Below, one piece after another: positions 1 to 14,705 of a DNA stretch of 64,000 nt; the first letter of the stretch is position 1; each line of letters begins with the position of its first letter. The DNA is from Eudorina sp. 2006-703-Eu-15 (taxonomy: Eukaryota; Chlorophyta; Chlorophyceae; Chlamydomonadales; Volvocaceae). A program made the position numbers and the translations under genes. Under the pieces are notes generated by a model. It saw only the letters and a program-made list of their open reading frames with translations, did not search any database and had not been told where the DNA came from. The stretch spans positions 62,001 through 126,000 of the forward strand of contig BDSI01000021.1 of assembly GCA_003117195.1 (NCBI GenBank), in the 5' to 3' direction.

Positions 1-96
1 GCTGTGCAGTACCAGCTGGAGCTCTCCCTCAGGACCCGGCCCCATGCCCTGATGTTTGTACGTTGCGGATTAATTTGAGATAATTTTTTTCTGGCC

Positions 97-3000
97 ATGT
101 TGACCGCCCCGTCAGTCGGGGGATGCACAGACTTCCGGAAAGCCTCGACCGCATTTCGCCCAGAGGAGGAAACGCAGCGCCCCGCAGAGTTAGCATTGCA
201 ACCTCCACCACTGCGCGACCTGGCGCTCGAAACGCAGCTAACCTTAACCGGCCAGGCGCTTACCGTGAGCTTGGAGCCTTGGACTTCACTGCTTCAACCG
301 GGGGGCGCACCCTCTGAGGCACAGGATACAGCAACATTGCCCCCAGGGCCTGACGAGCCAGCCCAGCTAGTGGACTCGGAACCTGACCCGCTGCTTGCGT
401 TGGCCGATGTGCTGGAACCCTCTGCGCCTGATGACCTGGAGCCGCCATCAGCAGCCTTGAGCCCGGCCACTGCGGTCCTTGAGGCCGCACAGCTGCAACC
501 TCTTGATGCATTCCCTCTCATGTGCGACGAACCGCTGCCGCTGACGGCGGATGCTTTGGCCGTCCCCGCAGCCGGCGCCAGCCGCAGCGACGCCACTGCC
601 GGGGCTGTTCAGGCTGGTGGAAACACCGCGGAGGCTGTCACATCTGTGCCAGTTGCACCTCCCGGCGTCGAGGCCGTCGGAAGCTGCCTGGCCACACAGC
701 CCTTGAGGCAACCCGCCGCTGCCGATCCAGTGCCTCGTCAGCGGCTTGCAACCGGCCCGGGGCCCCGCAGCGGTGGGCCTCAATTGGGGGCGCAGACGCT
801 AGAGACCTCACCTGGCGCCACCGTCGCGCCGGCATCCACACATGCACCGGCAGCAGCAGCAGCAGCAGCAGTGCCAGCGCAGGCCGAGCTGGCGGCTTCT
901 GGCCGAGTTGAGAGCGCGGGAGGGTGTCAAGCAGGCGGGAGACTTACCGAAGGGGTCGGGCTCGAGCTGGTGATTGGGCAAGTATGCCAGATGGAAGGCA
1001 TCGTGTCGGTTCCGGACCTGGCCACGCAGCCGGTGGTACCACCGCACAGCTCCCTGTTGATCACCTCAGCCGCCGCGTCGGCGCCGCCGGCGCCGTCACT
1101 CACGGCGGACGCAGACGTGAAGCGGACCAGTCCATTTGGGTCGGCGCCAACAGTCCCAATGGCCGACACCGCGACCACAGCCGCTGCTGCTGCTCCAGGT
1201 GATGGTGGCGGTGGCTATGCGCGGGTGGTCCATTCTCAGGTTTTGCCCCCGACGCAGCCGTTGCCAAGCCCGTGGCCGTTGACCCAGACCGTGGCCGAGC
1301 CGGAAGCAGACGTGTCGCGCAGGACGTCGTCCCGGGCTCTCCCGGCCACGCAGCCCGGGATGCCCCTCCCTGCACATCCGCCGCCACAACTGCCGCCGCA
1401 GGCGCAGCCCCACAACGGCAGGAGCGCGGGGCCGCTGCAGCGGGAGCCCAGCGGTGCCTGCAGTCCGGAAGTCGCTTATCCCCCGCGGCCACCGCCACCG
1501 CGGGGTGCCGCCGCCGACGGCCCGCTTCCTGACGGCCATGTCGCGTCGGCAACGCTGGGCCCTGGGGAAGCCCCGCCGCGGGTCGGGCTCTTGAGGGTAC
1601 CAGGCAGGTCGCTGAGTCAAGGCGGCGGCGCCGCGGCAGCCTACCCGGGGCAGCCCCTCCCTCAGATGTCCCAGCAGCAGCAGCATCCCTCTGTCGGGGC
1701 GGCCATGAGGCCGTCGCAGTCCGCTCGGCGCCAGAGCTCCTCCACCTCCCCAGCAGCGACCGTGCCCGCAGCGGAGCGGGCCGGGTCAGTGCTCGCTGCT
1801 GCGGGGCCGGAGCCCGTCCGGAGGGTGACGGTGCGGGAGCTGTGCCGCCGCAGCGCGGTCGCAAGGCACTACGGACAGATGCTGGGCATGAGTCCGGGTG
1901 AGCTCGGGGCCGCGTATATGAAATGGCTGCGAAGTGGGTGCATACGAAACGGCTGCGTGGTGGGTGCATACGAAGTGGGTTTGGGGGCCCCAGCGACATG
2001 GAAAGGCGGGGGCAGCCTAGCCGTGTGCGGTGGCTCGACACACGATCCGAGTCCGCCTGCTTGACGGGTCCCCACTCCTGGCAATGCATCAGAGGACTCA
2101 TCGCCAAAACGCTGAGTTGAGTACACTGAGGGTTCGTAAATTTGCTTTGCTTCGCGCTGCCCCGCCCCGGTGTGTGTTCAGCGAGAAACTCGCCCGGCCC
2201 GGTGTGTTTAGAGATGAGACTTGCCCGACCCAAACCAAGCGCCAATATACTTACCATACTAACCTGCGAATTGGAAAATATGAAAACAGCAACAAGGCAG
2301 CCGCGCCACCACCGACCACACCGGCCCCGTGTGTGTGTGTCTGCCCGGCCCTGCAGACGGCGACGCGGACGACCCCGTGCTGTTCCTCCTCAGCGACCTG
2401 ACCGACGACCTGCTGGTGCCAACCCGCCTGGCCAAGCTCGCCCGCAGCGTGCGCGACATCTCAAACGCCACCCTCAACCTCTCCAGGGAGACGACGCCGC
2501 CGGACGCCGACGCCGACGCAGACTCTGACGCCGGCCGCCTGTCGGCGGGGTTTGGCGGCGGAGGCAGAGGCGGTGGCAGCAGCCAAGGCAGGCCTGCGGC
2601 GAGCGGTGGCGGCGGGCGGCGGCCCGGCGGTGGAACCGGGGCTATGTCTGTCGGGGGCAGCGCCGGGTCGGGGTCCGCGGCTAAGGGGCAGAGCTGGCAG
2701 GGCCAGGAGCTGAGCCGGTGGCAGCTGATGCACCTGCTGAAGGCGCTCACCAAGCCGCCGCCGCTTGCCGGTGAGTAACGGCTGGCGGCGTCGGGCGGCC
2801 GGGTCGTAGACGGCCGTTGCAGCCGCCCTGCGGTGCATCCTTCCGGGAATGGGAAGGACAGAGAATCCTCCTGAGTGCGCACCCATCCCAGTCCCTGTCT
2901 CACCCAACGGCCGTTGTCCCACCTTCCAACGTCCCGGTCCCGTTGCGGGGTTGCGGCCCATCCTCGTTCCCACGCCCATTGGCGGTCCCTGATACCCGTG

Positions 3001-6000
3001 ACGTCTGTCTGTCTGTCTGTCTGTCCGTCTGTTCTGCACCCTGGCACCTGTCAGAGAGCGAGCGGCCGGGCGTGGGGGCCGCCAGCGGCGGCCCAGCGGT
3101 CAGCAGCGCGGGTCGGACCGACGGGGTGGGCAGCGGCGGCGGCACCAGCAGCAGCCACGCCGGCGGTCTGGTGGTGCTGCTGGGTGTGGACCTGTCGGGG
3201 CAGCGCCACCTGGACGATCGGGTGCTGGGGGAGGGGCTGCTGGAGGGGCTGATGGCGCAGGACCGCGTCCGGGTGCGGCTCACGCACCTGGGGCTGGCGC
3301 GCTGCGCGCTGACCGGTGAGGCGGGGTTGTGATGAGTAAACTCAAAACCTTGTGCAGGGAGAAGGTTGAACCAAAAAGGGAGGAGGAATGGCAGCGATCT
3401 CGAGCGGATGATTGCGCCCGGGAGGTGGAGGTGGAGGTGGGAATGCTAATGGGGGGGGTAACGCGTAACGGGATAGGGTGTGTTGCTGACAACCAGTTGA
3501 GCATGGCGGTGCCGGGGTTTGGTTTGGCTCCAGCAGTCGCACCCTCGCGTTCTGCCCACGGCACCGCTCAATGCGCACGCCAGCACCCTCCACCCGCGCA
3601 ACCCAGCACCCCAACCCTCTCGCAATCCCGCCACCACCCCGAGTCCCGACTCTTCTTCCCTGCCTGTCCCACACAGCCGCATCCCGTCCTCCCGTCCTCC
3701 GCCCCAACCTCCAGATGAGTCGCTGCTGGGCCTGGCGATGTGCCCCCCGCTGCAGCTGACGCTGCGCCACCTGGACCTGTCGGGCAACACCGGGCTGAGG
3801 TGGAACGAGCCGTCCTGGCTGTGGGCGCTCATGGGCTGCCCCGCGCTGCAGCGGATCAACGTGCAGCACACCGGTGGGCGCCGGGGTGGCTGGGTGGCTG
3901 GGCGGCTGGGTAGCTGGGTGGCTGGGTAGCTGGGTGGCTGGGTGGCTGGGTGGCTGGGCGGCTGGGTAGCTGGGTGGCCGGGTAGCTGGGTGGCTGGGTA
4001 GCTGGGTGGCTGGGTGGCTGGGTGGCTGGGCGGCTGGGTAGCTGGGTGGCCGGGTAGCTGGGTGGCCGGGTAGCTGGGTGGCCGGGTAGCTGGGTGGCCG
4101 GGTAGCTGGGTGGCCGGGTAGCTGGGTAGTTGGGTATACGTGGACGGTGCTGACCGTCGGTCTGGGGAGTGCGGGTGGGACCTGGTTCGCCGTGATGTGT
4201 AGTGGGACACGGCATATCAGGACGGACGGTGTGTTGCGTAAAAAAAGGTCCTAGCGGCTCGAGAAGCAGGCGCGCATGTACCCGTTGGCAAACACGTGGC
4301 AGCAGCCATCCTCCGGCCCAAAGAGAACCTCCGACGGCGCGGCGCCGAGGGCGCGAGGGCGGTGACGACGACGGCTCTGCGCCTCTGCCCCCCGGTGCAG
4401 GTCTCAACACGGCCGAGCTGTTGGCGCTGGTGGACCTGCTGTACGAGCTGCAGGGCACACGGCGCTCCCTCACGACCCTCCAAGCCGGGCCTCCGACGGA
4501 CCTGCCGCGGTGGCGACCCACGGGTCAGCACCACGGACCCGCGGCGGGGCACGCGGCGGCGGCGGCGGCGGCGGCGGCCATCGCGGACCCCGGACTGGCG
4601 GCAGCGCCCATGGTCCCTGGCGCCGTCACCTCACCCGGGAGGGCCACCGCCGGGGCAGTATCGCCGCCACTGCGGCCGCCGAGGGTCACAGAGAGGTCGG
4701 ATTGCGGCGGAATCTCGTCGGTGCGTGGTGGTGGCGGCGGCGGCGCCGGTGACGGTGGCGTGGCTGCGGCCGCGGCGGCGGGAGCGGCGTCCTCAGGGCG
4801 CCAACCGGCAGGCAGCGACGGCGCCGGCGACGGGGGCTGTGGGGCAGGGCCGTCTCGGGACGCGCCGGCAGCTGCCCGCGCGGACGTCGAGGGCGGAGGG
4901 GTGGTGCCGGATGCGGTCGCCGGCGGTGTGGTCGGGGGTCAAGTCCGCTGCGTCAACGGTTGGCCGTTGGACGAGCCGCAAATGAAGCGGCTGAAAGAGC
5001 GGCTCTCGTCGATGCCCGCGCTGCAGGTGGGAACCCGTTATGCGGGTCGCGCCGCCGAGCTCTGCCGCACGCGCCCTTTGGTTTGCACTGCCGGTCCCGA
5101 GAGCATCCGGATTGGTTTTTCTGAATGGGTTGGTTTGGTTTCGATTAGGTTGATGGACGTTGGTTTCGATTGGTTGGTTCGGACTGGGAGGGGAGGCGTT
5201 TCTGCACCACTCCGGCGTCCTTTTGCGCTCCGTGTCCTGGCGTTAATTATATGGTATGGACCCATTACTAAGGATGTTATAGCGGACACCGCGGGTCATC
5301 AGACCCATGTATTCCCCTGTGTGGCCCCACGTACGGACCCAGGGAAGCCGGGTGGGTGCTTTTGGGTTACCCAGCTGGTATGTGGATGTGCTGGGGCTGC
5401 GCAAGCGGGTGAAGCCCCGTCCTCGAAACCGCACCTCTGTCCCGCCGTACCGCACGTTCTTGCCCCCGATGGTACGGCACCATGCAGGTGGTGGAGCTGG
5501 TGGGGCTGTCTGTGTGTCAGGCGGACGAGCTGTACGTCACCCTGCTGGCGCGGCCGGTGCTGGGATCCGGATCCAAGGTACGGCACGCCACGCCATGACG
5601 CCAGCACGAGCCCGGCGCGGATGTCGACGTGTCGCGTTGGGCTTTGTTATGAGCGTGCTATGAGCGTGTTATGAGCGCAGGCCTCCGTCTAAGGCTCGCG
5701 TTGAACACCAGCTACCCCGCGCCGGTCAGCTCCGGCTTCAAGTCGGAAACCCAGAGACATCCGCCATGCCCTACTGCAGTACTGCTGTGTGCAAGCAAGC
5801 GTACCTTCCCATGCCAACGATGATCCTGTTCCGGGGGAGTCTTGGTCTTGGTGGGAACCCCGCTGCGGTGGGGAGCCCTGCTGCCATCACGCCATCTCGC
5901 TCGCCGTGGCAAGCACCCCGACCCACCAGCTCACCCACCAGCTCACCCACCCACCCACCCACCAGGCCCACGACGCCTGTGGCGGCGGTGTGGAGTGGGT

Positions 6001-9000
6001 GCGTCCGGACACCCCGCGGATATGCCTGCCCTCCTGGTGAGATCGGTGCGCGTGGGAGGGCATCCGTGGGAGGGCATCCGTGGGAGGGCACCCGTGGGAG
6101 GGCACCCGTGGGAGGGCACCCGTGGGAGGGCACCCGTGGGAGGGCACCCGTGGGAGGGCACCCGTGGGAGGGCACCCGTGGGAGGGCACCCGTGGGAGGG
6201 CACCCGTGGGAGGGCACCCGTGGGAGGGCACCCGTGGGAGGGCACCCGTGGGAGGGGGGCAGCGCTGGAGGTGACCTCGGGACCTCGTCTTGTAGGGCAC
6301 AGGGGGAAGAGAAGCGAGGGACGGAGAGACGGAAAGCCAGCCATATTTACGGCTACAGCAGCTGCAGCCGTTGGCTGCCATACCGTGCAGTGTGGCCGCA
6401 GCAGCAGTACGCTGCGGTCGGGATGTTGCGTTCACCCAGCACCTTGATCGACGTGCAGCTGCCTGCTGGTGCAGCCAAGCCGTCCACGCGGGGACGCGCC
6501 CACTTGGTTGGCCCCACTTGCCCACGACCAACCCCTGACCGCCTCGCCTCTGCGCCCGCAGGCGCAGCGGCCGCCACCCCGACCCGGGCCTTCCTCCCGG
6601 CCTGTCAACCATGCGCGGCTGCCTGCAAGTGCCGGCTTCATACCCACAGCAACAACATCACCGAACACACCAGCAGCAGCAGCAGCAGCTGATGCCAAGG
6701 CGGCAGGCTGAGCGCCAGCTTGGCAGCGCCGCCGCCACCGCCGCAGCCGCCGCCACCACGGGGCCTGACGGCCACCAGGTCATCCACCGCACGCCGGGCC
6801 TGGGTGGCCCCTCGGGGCATCGCCATCCGTCACCGCAGGGAGCAGTGACGGGCGTGGTGCTGCACCAGTCCGGCGAGGGTCGGGGCCGCGCCGGGGCGGC
6901 GGCGGCGGGGCCGGCAGCCGGCAAGCCCGCGCCGCGACACCACCCGAGCGTAGGAGCGGACGCGCGAGGGGGCGGCCGCGCTGGCAGCAGTGGCTGGTTG
7001 GAGCAGCCAAGGGAGCAGGCTCGCAGCCGAGGCCTCCATGGGGGTGCGGGCGGGGCCGGGGGCCGAGGTCACGGCGTTGTTGGCGGTGGAGGCGGAGGCG
7101 ACGGGCGGAAGGTGCAGCTGGGCATGGCGCAGTTCACGAGGCGGCTGGAGCCGGGCGGCGGAGGCGCGGGTGGGTCACTAGTTTGCCCTCTTCCTCCCTT
7201 GCTCCGTTTCCTTAGCGGCCGTCACGGCCGCTGCTGATTCTGATTTTGATGCCCTGTGCTGGTTCCGCCTGCCCGGCCCGCTGCAGGGACCCGCGGCCCC
7301 GGATGGGTTGGCGGCAGCGACGCTGACGCCGCGATGCACCGCGTCCGAAAGCGGCAGCGACTGGGCCCGGGGGCCGGCGGCGGGGGCGGCCGGTGGGACG
7401 AGCGGGACGCGGAGGACGACGAGCCATGGGGCATGGGGCACTCCGACGACGAGGCGGGTGGAGGCAACCGCCAGGCGGGCACGCGCCGCGGCGTCGGCAC
7501 CGCCGGCAAGGGCGGATCTGGGCCGGGGGCGGGGGCGCCGTGGGCTGCCAGGGCCGCCGGCCCGAAGCCAAAGCCGGCTTTCCCTCCGCAGCGGCAGCAG
7601 CACAAGGAGGGGCGGGAGCGGCCGCCCCAGCGGCCCCGCCCGCAGTCCAGCGGCCGCATGGTGCCGGTGTTTGGGGAGAGGTGGGTTGCGTGGGGCGGCG
7701 TGCGGCAGCGATGAAGCGTGTGGGCGATGGCTTCCTCGCGCACCTCCCTCCCTCCCGTGTGTATGCCCTCGAGCACACGAGCAGTCGGGAGCTCGGGGCG
7801 ATGTGAAATACAGTAGAAGGTGGACCCGACGCGACCGGACCCAAATCCGACCTAACCCGACCTGACGCGACCCCAAAAGTGAATGTATGCCGTGACGCCA
7901 CGTTTGCTGCATCACATCAAGAGCCTGGGGGTATCTGCGGCGTCCGACCCCACGGCTTTGGTCTTGCCCGTCACCCGTCTCCACCTACCCCGGCAGGGAC
8001 ACCCGGATCGGCGGGCCGCACTCGGGGAAGCTGCGCGAAGCTGGCAGGCGAGCTTCGGAGCCCATCTACATTGACGACAATGACGACAGCGACCTCGATC
8101 CGTTCCGACCCATGGTTCAGAAACATCGCGACAGAGGAACCGGTGCCGGTGGCGGCGGCGGCGGCCAACAGCACCGGCCACGCCATGACGCGGGGGATAA
8201 GGCCCTCGACGATGGCGACGACGAGGACGACGAGGATGACGTGCTGTACGGCAGGAATACCAATCACGACGACTACGAGTACGACAGCGGGTACGGGTAC
8301 GGGTACGACACAGATCTGGACGGAGACCTGGACGACGGGTTCATCATCATGGACGCGCCACAAGGGGAGGAACAGGACGAGCTCGCAAAGGTACGGCGCT
8401 GATGGTACGGCAAGAGCGAATTCTGTCAACTGCACGTACGGCAATGGTTGAACCCCGCCCGATTGTCGGGGACCGTGGTATTCTTGCGATGCGGGCGTGG
8501 GGTCTTCTGCGTCGAGCAGGCGACGAGAGGCGCCTCTCTTTCCCGCTTTTCTCAACGCCATATTCCTTTTCATTTTTCTCCCCTCTTCCTGATTCCTCAT
8601 TGCCAATCGAGGCAGCGAAACATTTTACGGCAATCCACTAAACCGATGGGAGTCGTCCCTTCCCGCTTCCTCGCGCCCCGCCTCCCCCCCAACCCTCAGG
8701 AGATGCGGGCCTGCACGGCGGCCCTGCGACGTGACCACCTGCGGCACACCTCGCCGCCGGCCGCCCAGCGCAGTCCCAGCGCCCGCAGCGGCAGCGTCAG
8801 CCACCGCAGCGGCAGGCGCGGCGACGGCAGCCTCCAGGCGGGCAGGTCGGGACGGACGGGGAAGCGCGCGCGGAGCACCGGGCGAGCGGCGGCCAGCGGC
8901 GGCGGCGGCTCTGCCGGCGGCGTCCGACGCACGCGATCAGCGTACAGCAGCAGCGGCGGCAGCGGCTCCTCCTCTGACGGCAGCGGCGGCATCTCCGCCA

Positions 9001-12000
9001 GGGGCCGAGGAGGCGACCGGCAGCGGCAGAAAGCCCGAGCGGCGGAGGCGGAGCGACTCCGCGCGCAGCAGAACGCTTTCCGCGACCACGGCCCCAAGGG
9101 CGGCGGCGGCCGCCGCCAGGCGTCGGCGGGAGCGGAGCGCGATACGGCACCGGCCAGGTCCGTGCACAGCACCGGCGGCAGCGCCGGCGGCGCGGACGGC
9201 GGCCGCCGCAGCCACCGTCGTACAGACAACGACGCCGGAGGTTGGGACCAGGAACAGCTGCTGCAGATGGCCAAGGTCAATCCGATGCTCCGAGACCTGG
9301 TGCCGTACGGCTGGGACCAGCGCTTTGAGCTGCATCCCTTCGCGCTGGACAAGGTGTTTGCGCAGGGAGGTCGGAGGGCCCGCCGGCAGGCTGCCTCGCC
9401 GGAAGCGGAGGCGGCGGCCCTCTTCAAGGTGCGTGATGTGTGTGTGCGACGGCGGGGAGATTAGGGAGTGTGTGGGCTGGCTCTGGCAGGTGACAGGAAG
9501 GGTGCGAAGTGCTAAACGCGGCCGACCCAGGAAGGAAACGCCGCGCAGGCAGCTCTGACCATCTTAACCGAAGACCCCCGCAGCAAAGCTGCCCATATGC
9601 GCTGTCCGTCGTTCTGATGCCGTAACAGTCAGCTGTTAAGTGCACCTGGCCCCGTCGGTGTGCGCGGGGATGCTCGTCGCGCCGCGGCCCTGTGACCCCG
9701 TCGCACCTCTCGCCCGCGCGCGGGGCGGCTCGTGAGGGCCGCCTGGCCGCCGCCTTCTGAACGCGGGCGCGAGCGCGCGAGGGCAGCTCGGCTTTTTGCC
9801 AAAAGCAGTTCGCGCTTTGACTGACCGGGCCCATGCAGCCCACCGGCAAGTACGACGGCCTGGCGGAGGCCCTCCAGCGGCGCGGGGACGGTGACGACGA
9901 TGACGACGACGGTGACGACGGGGAGGACGACGACGATGAAGATTTCACACTCGACAACCGCTCGACCCGCAGTCTCCAACGCGGCGCCCCGTCGACCGCC
10001 AACACGGCGACGCCAGGTACCCACGGCAGCTCTGGCGCGGCCGGAGACCGCCGCCGGCGCGGCGGCGGCCGTGGAGGCAGCGGCGGCGGCGGCGCCGCCG
10101 CCACCGTCGCGGCTCGTACCACCGCAGAGGACTCCGACGCCGGCCCCGACGGCCGGACGGCTGGACCGCGCGCGGAGGCGATGGAGGTCGAGGTCGCGAG
10201 GGAGGCGGCGGCGGCGGCGGCGGCGGCGGCGGAGGCGCAGCCGGCGACGTTGAACCCGGATGACGCGCTGGCGGCCATCGCGGCGGAGGCGGGCGTCAAG
10301 CCCACCACCCGCGCCATGCGCGAGCTGCGGCTGCTGCAGCCCTTCGCGTGGGACCGCCGCCGCGCCAAGTTCCCGGCCAAGTTGGAGCTGCTGGGCATGC
10401 CCGACCTGCCGCGGCGGGCGGCGCAGCAGAAGGTGCGTGGACTCGGGGGCGCGGCCGCGGGAGGCTCCTTTCGTGGGCCGCGCACCTGCATCCGTGCCGC
10501 CGCGTCCCAACAACGCAATTAAGCTGCGATGCTTTACGGGTCAGGGGCCAGAGGGGTCAGGGATGCGTGGGTCAGGGGCCAAGAAAGAACGAGGTGCATT
10601 CGAGACCTGGCGCACGTCTAGATTTGGATCTGGATCTACATCTGGGCGTGGATTCTGCAGCATGGCCGGTCAGGTCAGGGTCCCAAACGAAGCGCGCCGA
10701 ACGAAAGCTCATGTAAGGATTAAAATGTCGGCACAGGCTCTGCCCGACGGCCTTCCATGCATGCATGCGGGCTCTCGAGCATCGGCTATGTGGGGTGGAA
10801 TTCTCAGTCCGGTACATATATGTGTGTGAACTGTGGCGGGGGGCTTGATGCACGAGTCCCGGTCCCCAGGTGCTTCGCTCGTCAGACAGCTCCTGACGTC
10901 TCCGGGTAGTGCGGTAGTGCCAGACATGCGCCGCGCCTTTCGCATCTGGTACGGTACATGCGGAAGCCTCCAAGCTATGCCGCCTGCCTAGCGAGCTGGC
11001 GTTTTCTCAGATGTGCCTGCCTGGCTGTCCTGGTCTGCGCTCCCCTTTTCAGGCGGATGCCGGTCGGCAGCAAGGGGGACATCAGGCGGCGGCGGCGGCG
11101 GCAGCGGCGACAGTCGCAGACAGCGGTGCCACTGGGACGGGCAGCGGCCAGGGCCCCAGCGGCGAAGGCCCCCCCGGCCGCACCAACAGCCGCAACGCCA
11201 GCGGAAGCGCCGACGCCGGCGGTGGCGCAGCCTCGGCCGCGGCGGCGTCGGCTGGTGGCTTTCCCCTGCCGCCGCCGCGGGCCGCCGCAGCCACGCCGGC
11301 TGGCGGCCCGGGGCAGCGTCCACAGCAGCACCCCGCGAGCTCGGCTGGGGGGCCCGGTGGGGCGGGTGCGGACGGCCCCAGCGGGCGCGCGGCCGTCGGC
11401 GGGGCCCCCACGCCCAGTGTCGCAATGACGCCCGCGGCGGCGGCGCCGCCGGGGGGCCGCGCGAGTGGCGCCGGCGACGTCACTGTACGGCAACGGCTGG
11501 CGTCCCACGGGTCGGGGTACGGCGGCCTGGGCAGTGGGGCAGGGACGCAGGATACGGCCGCGCACACGCACACGCAGCAGGGGGAGGAGCAGCAGCAGCG
11601 GCAGAAGGAGGTCGAGGAGGAGGACGAGGAGGATGCCGCCATGAGGAGCGGGTTCGGCGGCGCCTGGCGGCGCCGGAAGAGCGGCAGCGGATCGGGGAGG
11701 CGGCGGCGCAATGTCGTGCTCGACGGCTCGGAGGAGCAGGACGTGCTGCAACCGCCGCCGCCGTTGGCGCTGGAGACGCCGCAGGCATCCCCGAGCCACC
11801 AGCCGCTCGTCCCAACGACCTCCAACCGAGGCCAAACGGCGAACGACGCGCCAGGGAGGGGCCAGTCTGGAGCTGCGGCTCCAGGGGCACGTCATCTGCT
11901 GCAGCCCCTACTAGAGGCCGTGGGGGCAGGTCCCATGCAGATCGACGGCCGAAGGGGTGTTGCTCGCGGCGAACGTAACGACGTCGACGGCAGCGACGTT

Positions 12001-14665
12001 GGCGCAGGGTCATCCGCGGGGGTAGGAGCATCCGTCCGGGCGCGCGGCCCGGCGACGTCGGAGGCAGGCGGCGACGGTAGTGGTACGGCAGGCTGTACGG
12101 CCGGCGGCGGCAGGCAAGTTCGTGGCCTCGGGATTGAGGCATCCGCTGGTACCTCCGGCGGCGGGGTCAACGCTGACAGCCGCCTGGCAGGTCGAGACCC
12201 GCCGCAGCCGCCGCCACCGCCGCCACCGCAGCAGCAGCAGCAGCAGCAGCAACATCAGCAACAAGCAGACCCGCACCAACCGCCGCCGCAGCGTCACCCA
12301 CGTCAGCAGGCTGTGGAGGGCCCAGACGAGGTGGGCGCAAACCTAACAACCCTGCGGCGCTCTTGTGTCCTGCGCCAGCGACCCCGAGAGTAGTGCTAGC
12401 AGGTCTCGGGGGCCGTCCCGACAGGCGGCTGACAGGAGGCTCTTGCAGTATCATACGCAGGCGACGGAGAGCACCTCTTTACCGCGTTCCTGCATTCCTT
12501 TATAGCGTTTCTTTTTGTTATATTTTTGAAAGCAACCTCCACGCCTGTCGTTGCGATGTTGGCCCTGAAAAACCCAGCTGGCAACTGTCAGGAAGCCCCT
12601 CAGTCCCCCCATATGAACGAACGACCCCGATGTTCCTCTCTCCGCTGCCCTCTGTGTCCCAGGTGCTCCGAAACCTGCGACACGAAGCGGCGGCGCTCCG
12701 GGAAGCGCTGCAGGCGGTGCAGACACGCAAGGCGCAGCGGCAACAACAGGACCGACAACCGAAGCGGCCGTTGTCGCCGTCATTGACCCCATCGCCAGAG
12801 GTTACGCCGCCGCAGCAGCAGCAGCCGCAGCCGCCAACAACTGACCACCCCGCAGCGGCCTCCGGGTCGGTAGACGGTTGCGGGGGAGTGAAGCCAGCCC
12901 AGTCCGTGCAGGCTCCGTCGGCGGCGGAGCAGGGGCCTCCCGCGGCGGTATCCCAACCCGGACCCCAGCCGCCGCCGCCGCCGCCCCCGGCGGTGGAGCA
13001 GCTCCAGCTTGAGCCTGTCGGAGACGACGCTGAAGGTCGGCCGGAGGTTATGGCGGGCGAAAAGGAGGAAGCTGCGGAGGACAAGGAGGCGGCGGAGGTG
13101 GAGGCGCAGGAGGAGGAGGCGGCGGCGGAGAGGGAGGCGGAGAGGGAGGCGGAGAGGGAGGCGGAGCTGCAGCGCGAGCTCCGGGCGGTGGAGGCGAGGG
13201 TGCGACGTGCGGAGCGGGCGCTCAAGCAGATGAAGCCCTGGGAGTGGGACGACCTCAAGGTGGGCGGATGGTTGGGGGGGAAGGGGATTGGGCCCTTGAT
13301 TGACATCAGGGGCTTTGGGCCCAAGGGGTCACCTGGGGATTAAAGCAAAAACCCAACCGCCCCGGCACCTACCGCCCCGGCGACAAATACTCGCACATCT
13401 GGGGACGGGTGCGCGGGACCGCAGCGCCGGGCGGCAGGGGCGCTGGTCCTCCTTATCGGCGGAGCTTTCAAGCGGTTTAGGTCGGGTTCACTACCCTCCC
13501 CCTACCAACCCCATGGGACCGGTACACCTGCATCAGCATGAGCATGCACCCGGTACTCCCGAGCACATGTGTGTCCCGCGGCAAGGCAGGGAAGCCACCT
13601 CATCGTGCTCCCTCCTGCCATCCTCCTGCATCTGGGGACCCCCCTTCCAGGAGAAGAACCCGCCCAATTTGGAAAAGCTGGCGCCCGCGGAGGCCAAGCG
13701 CCAACGCCGCGTGCCCACGCACTACAGCCCGGGCAAGGTGGGCGCCGAGGAGCAAGTCCTACGGGGCCGACCAACCCGCGCTGCCGCCGCCACCGCCGCC
13801 GCCGCCACGGTCGCCGAAGATGGGTGGCAAGTGTACGACCCCTCAGCACTGAGCCCTGTCGTACCAAACCGCGGGGCGAAGAAGACGCCGGCGGACGGCC
13901 GTGACGGCAACGCCGGCCGGAAGCGGCGCGCCGGCGGTGGCGCAGGTGGTGGTAGCGACGGAGCGCAACGACAGAAGCGGCCTGCGGCGAAGCGGCAGCG
14001 ACAGTCGGGCGAAGAGCGCGACGACAGTAGCAGCGGTGATGATGGCAGTAGCAGCGGTAGCGACAGCAGCGACGAGGATGTGCCTATCGGTCAGATCGTC
14101 GCCATCGCTGCGCCGACGGACGTGGGCCCGCGACGCTCGTCCGCCGCCGTAGCCGGCGCTGCCGAAGCCCCAGTGACTGTCACCCACACCACCTCTCACG
14201 TTACCGCCGACGGCCCTCCCGTCGTCCCCACAGCGGCCGTCGCCACGCCCCAAGCTGCCCATGGTGGCGGTGGTGGTGGTGGTGCTGCTGCTGCTGCTGC
14301 TGCTGTTGCTGTCGGCTCCGGAATCCGTCCGCTTCCGCACGACCCATCCCCCCACCAACGCCCCAGGGAGCCCCCAGGGGAACCGCGCCACCACTCACCG
14401 CACTCACCGCGACGAGCTGCTGGCCCGCCCCTGCAGCAACCACCACCCGACCCCACACGCGAGCGGCCCGGTCCGGGCAGCAGCCTCCGCCCGGGCGGCG
14501 CGAGCGCCTGCGGCGACGCTGCCTCCGCCCAGGGCCGCTCCCAAGCGTCATCCGCGGCTGCTGCGGCTGCACCGGCTGGACCGCCAACCAGCTCACCAAG
14601 CCTGCTCGCAAGAGTCGCTGCGCCTGCGCCGCCGTCCGGCGAGGCGGTGGCGGCGGCGCCGTCCC

Positions 14666-14705
<40 letters not shown>

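Noticed and set aside
1100..2257. 385-residue open frame on the minus strand
   Set aside because: It is antisense to the Ala/Pro-rich first exon and intron; composition is that of a GC-rich shadow, with no domain.
3446..4210. Repetitive 'YPATQLPGHPATQ' protein on the minus strand
   Set aside because: It is created by the 16-bp minisatellite in an intron.
6046..6258. CRISPR-like array
   Set aside because: The units are directly contiguous without spacers, so it is a plain minisatellite in a eukaryotic intron.
5771..6344. Repetitive 'PTGALPRVPSHGC' and 'GRAPVGGHPWEGT' proteins
   Set aside because: These are translations of the 15-bp minisatellite; every frame on both strands stays open because the unit is a multiple of three.
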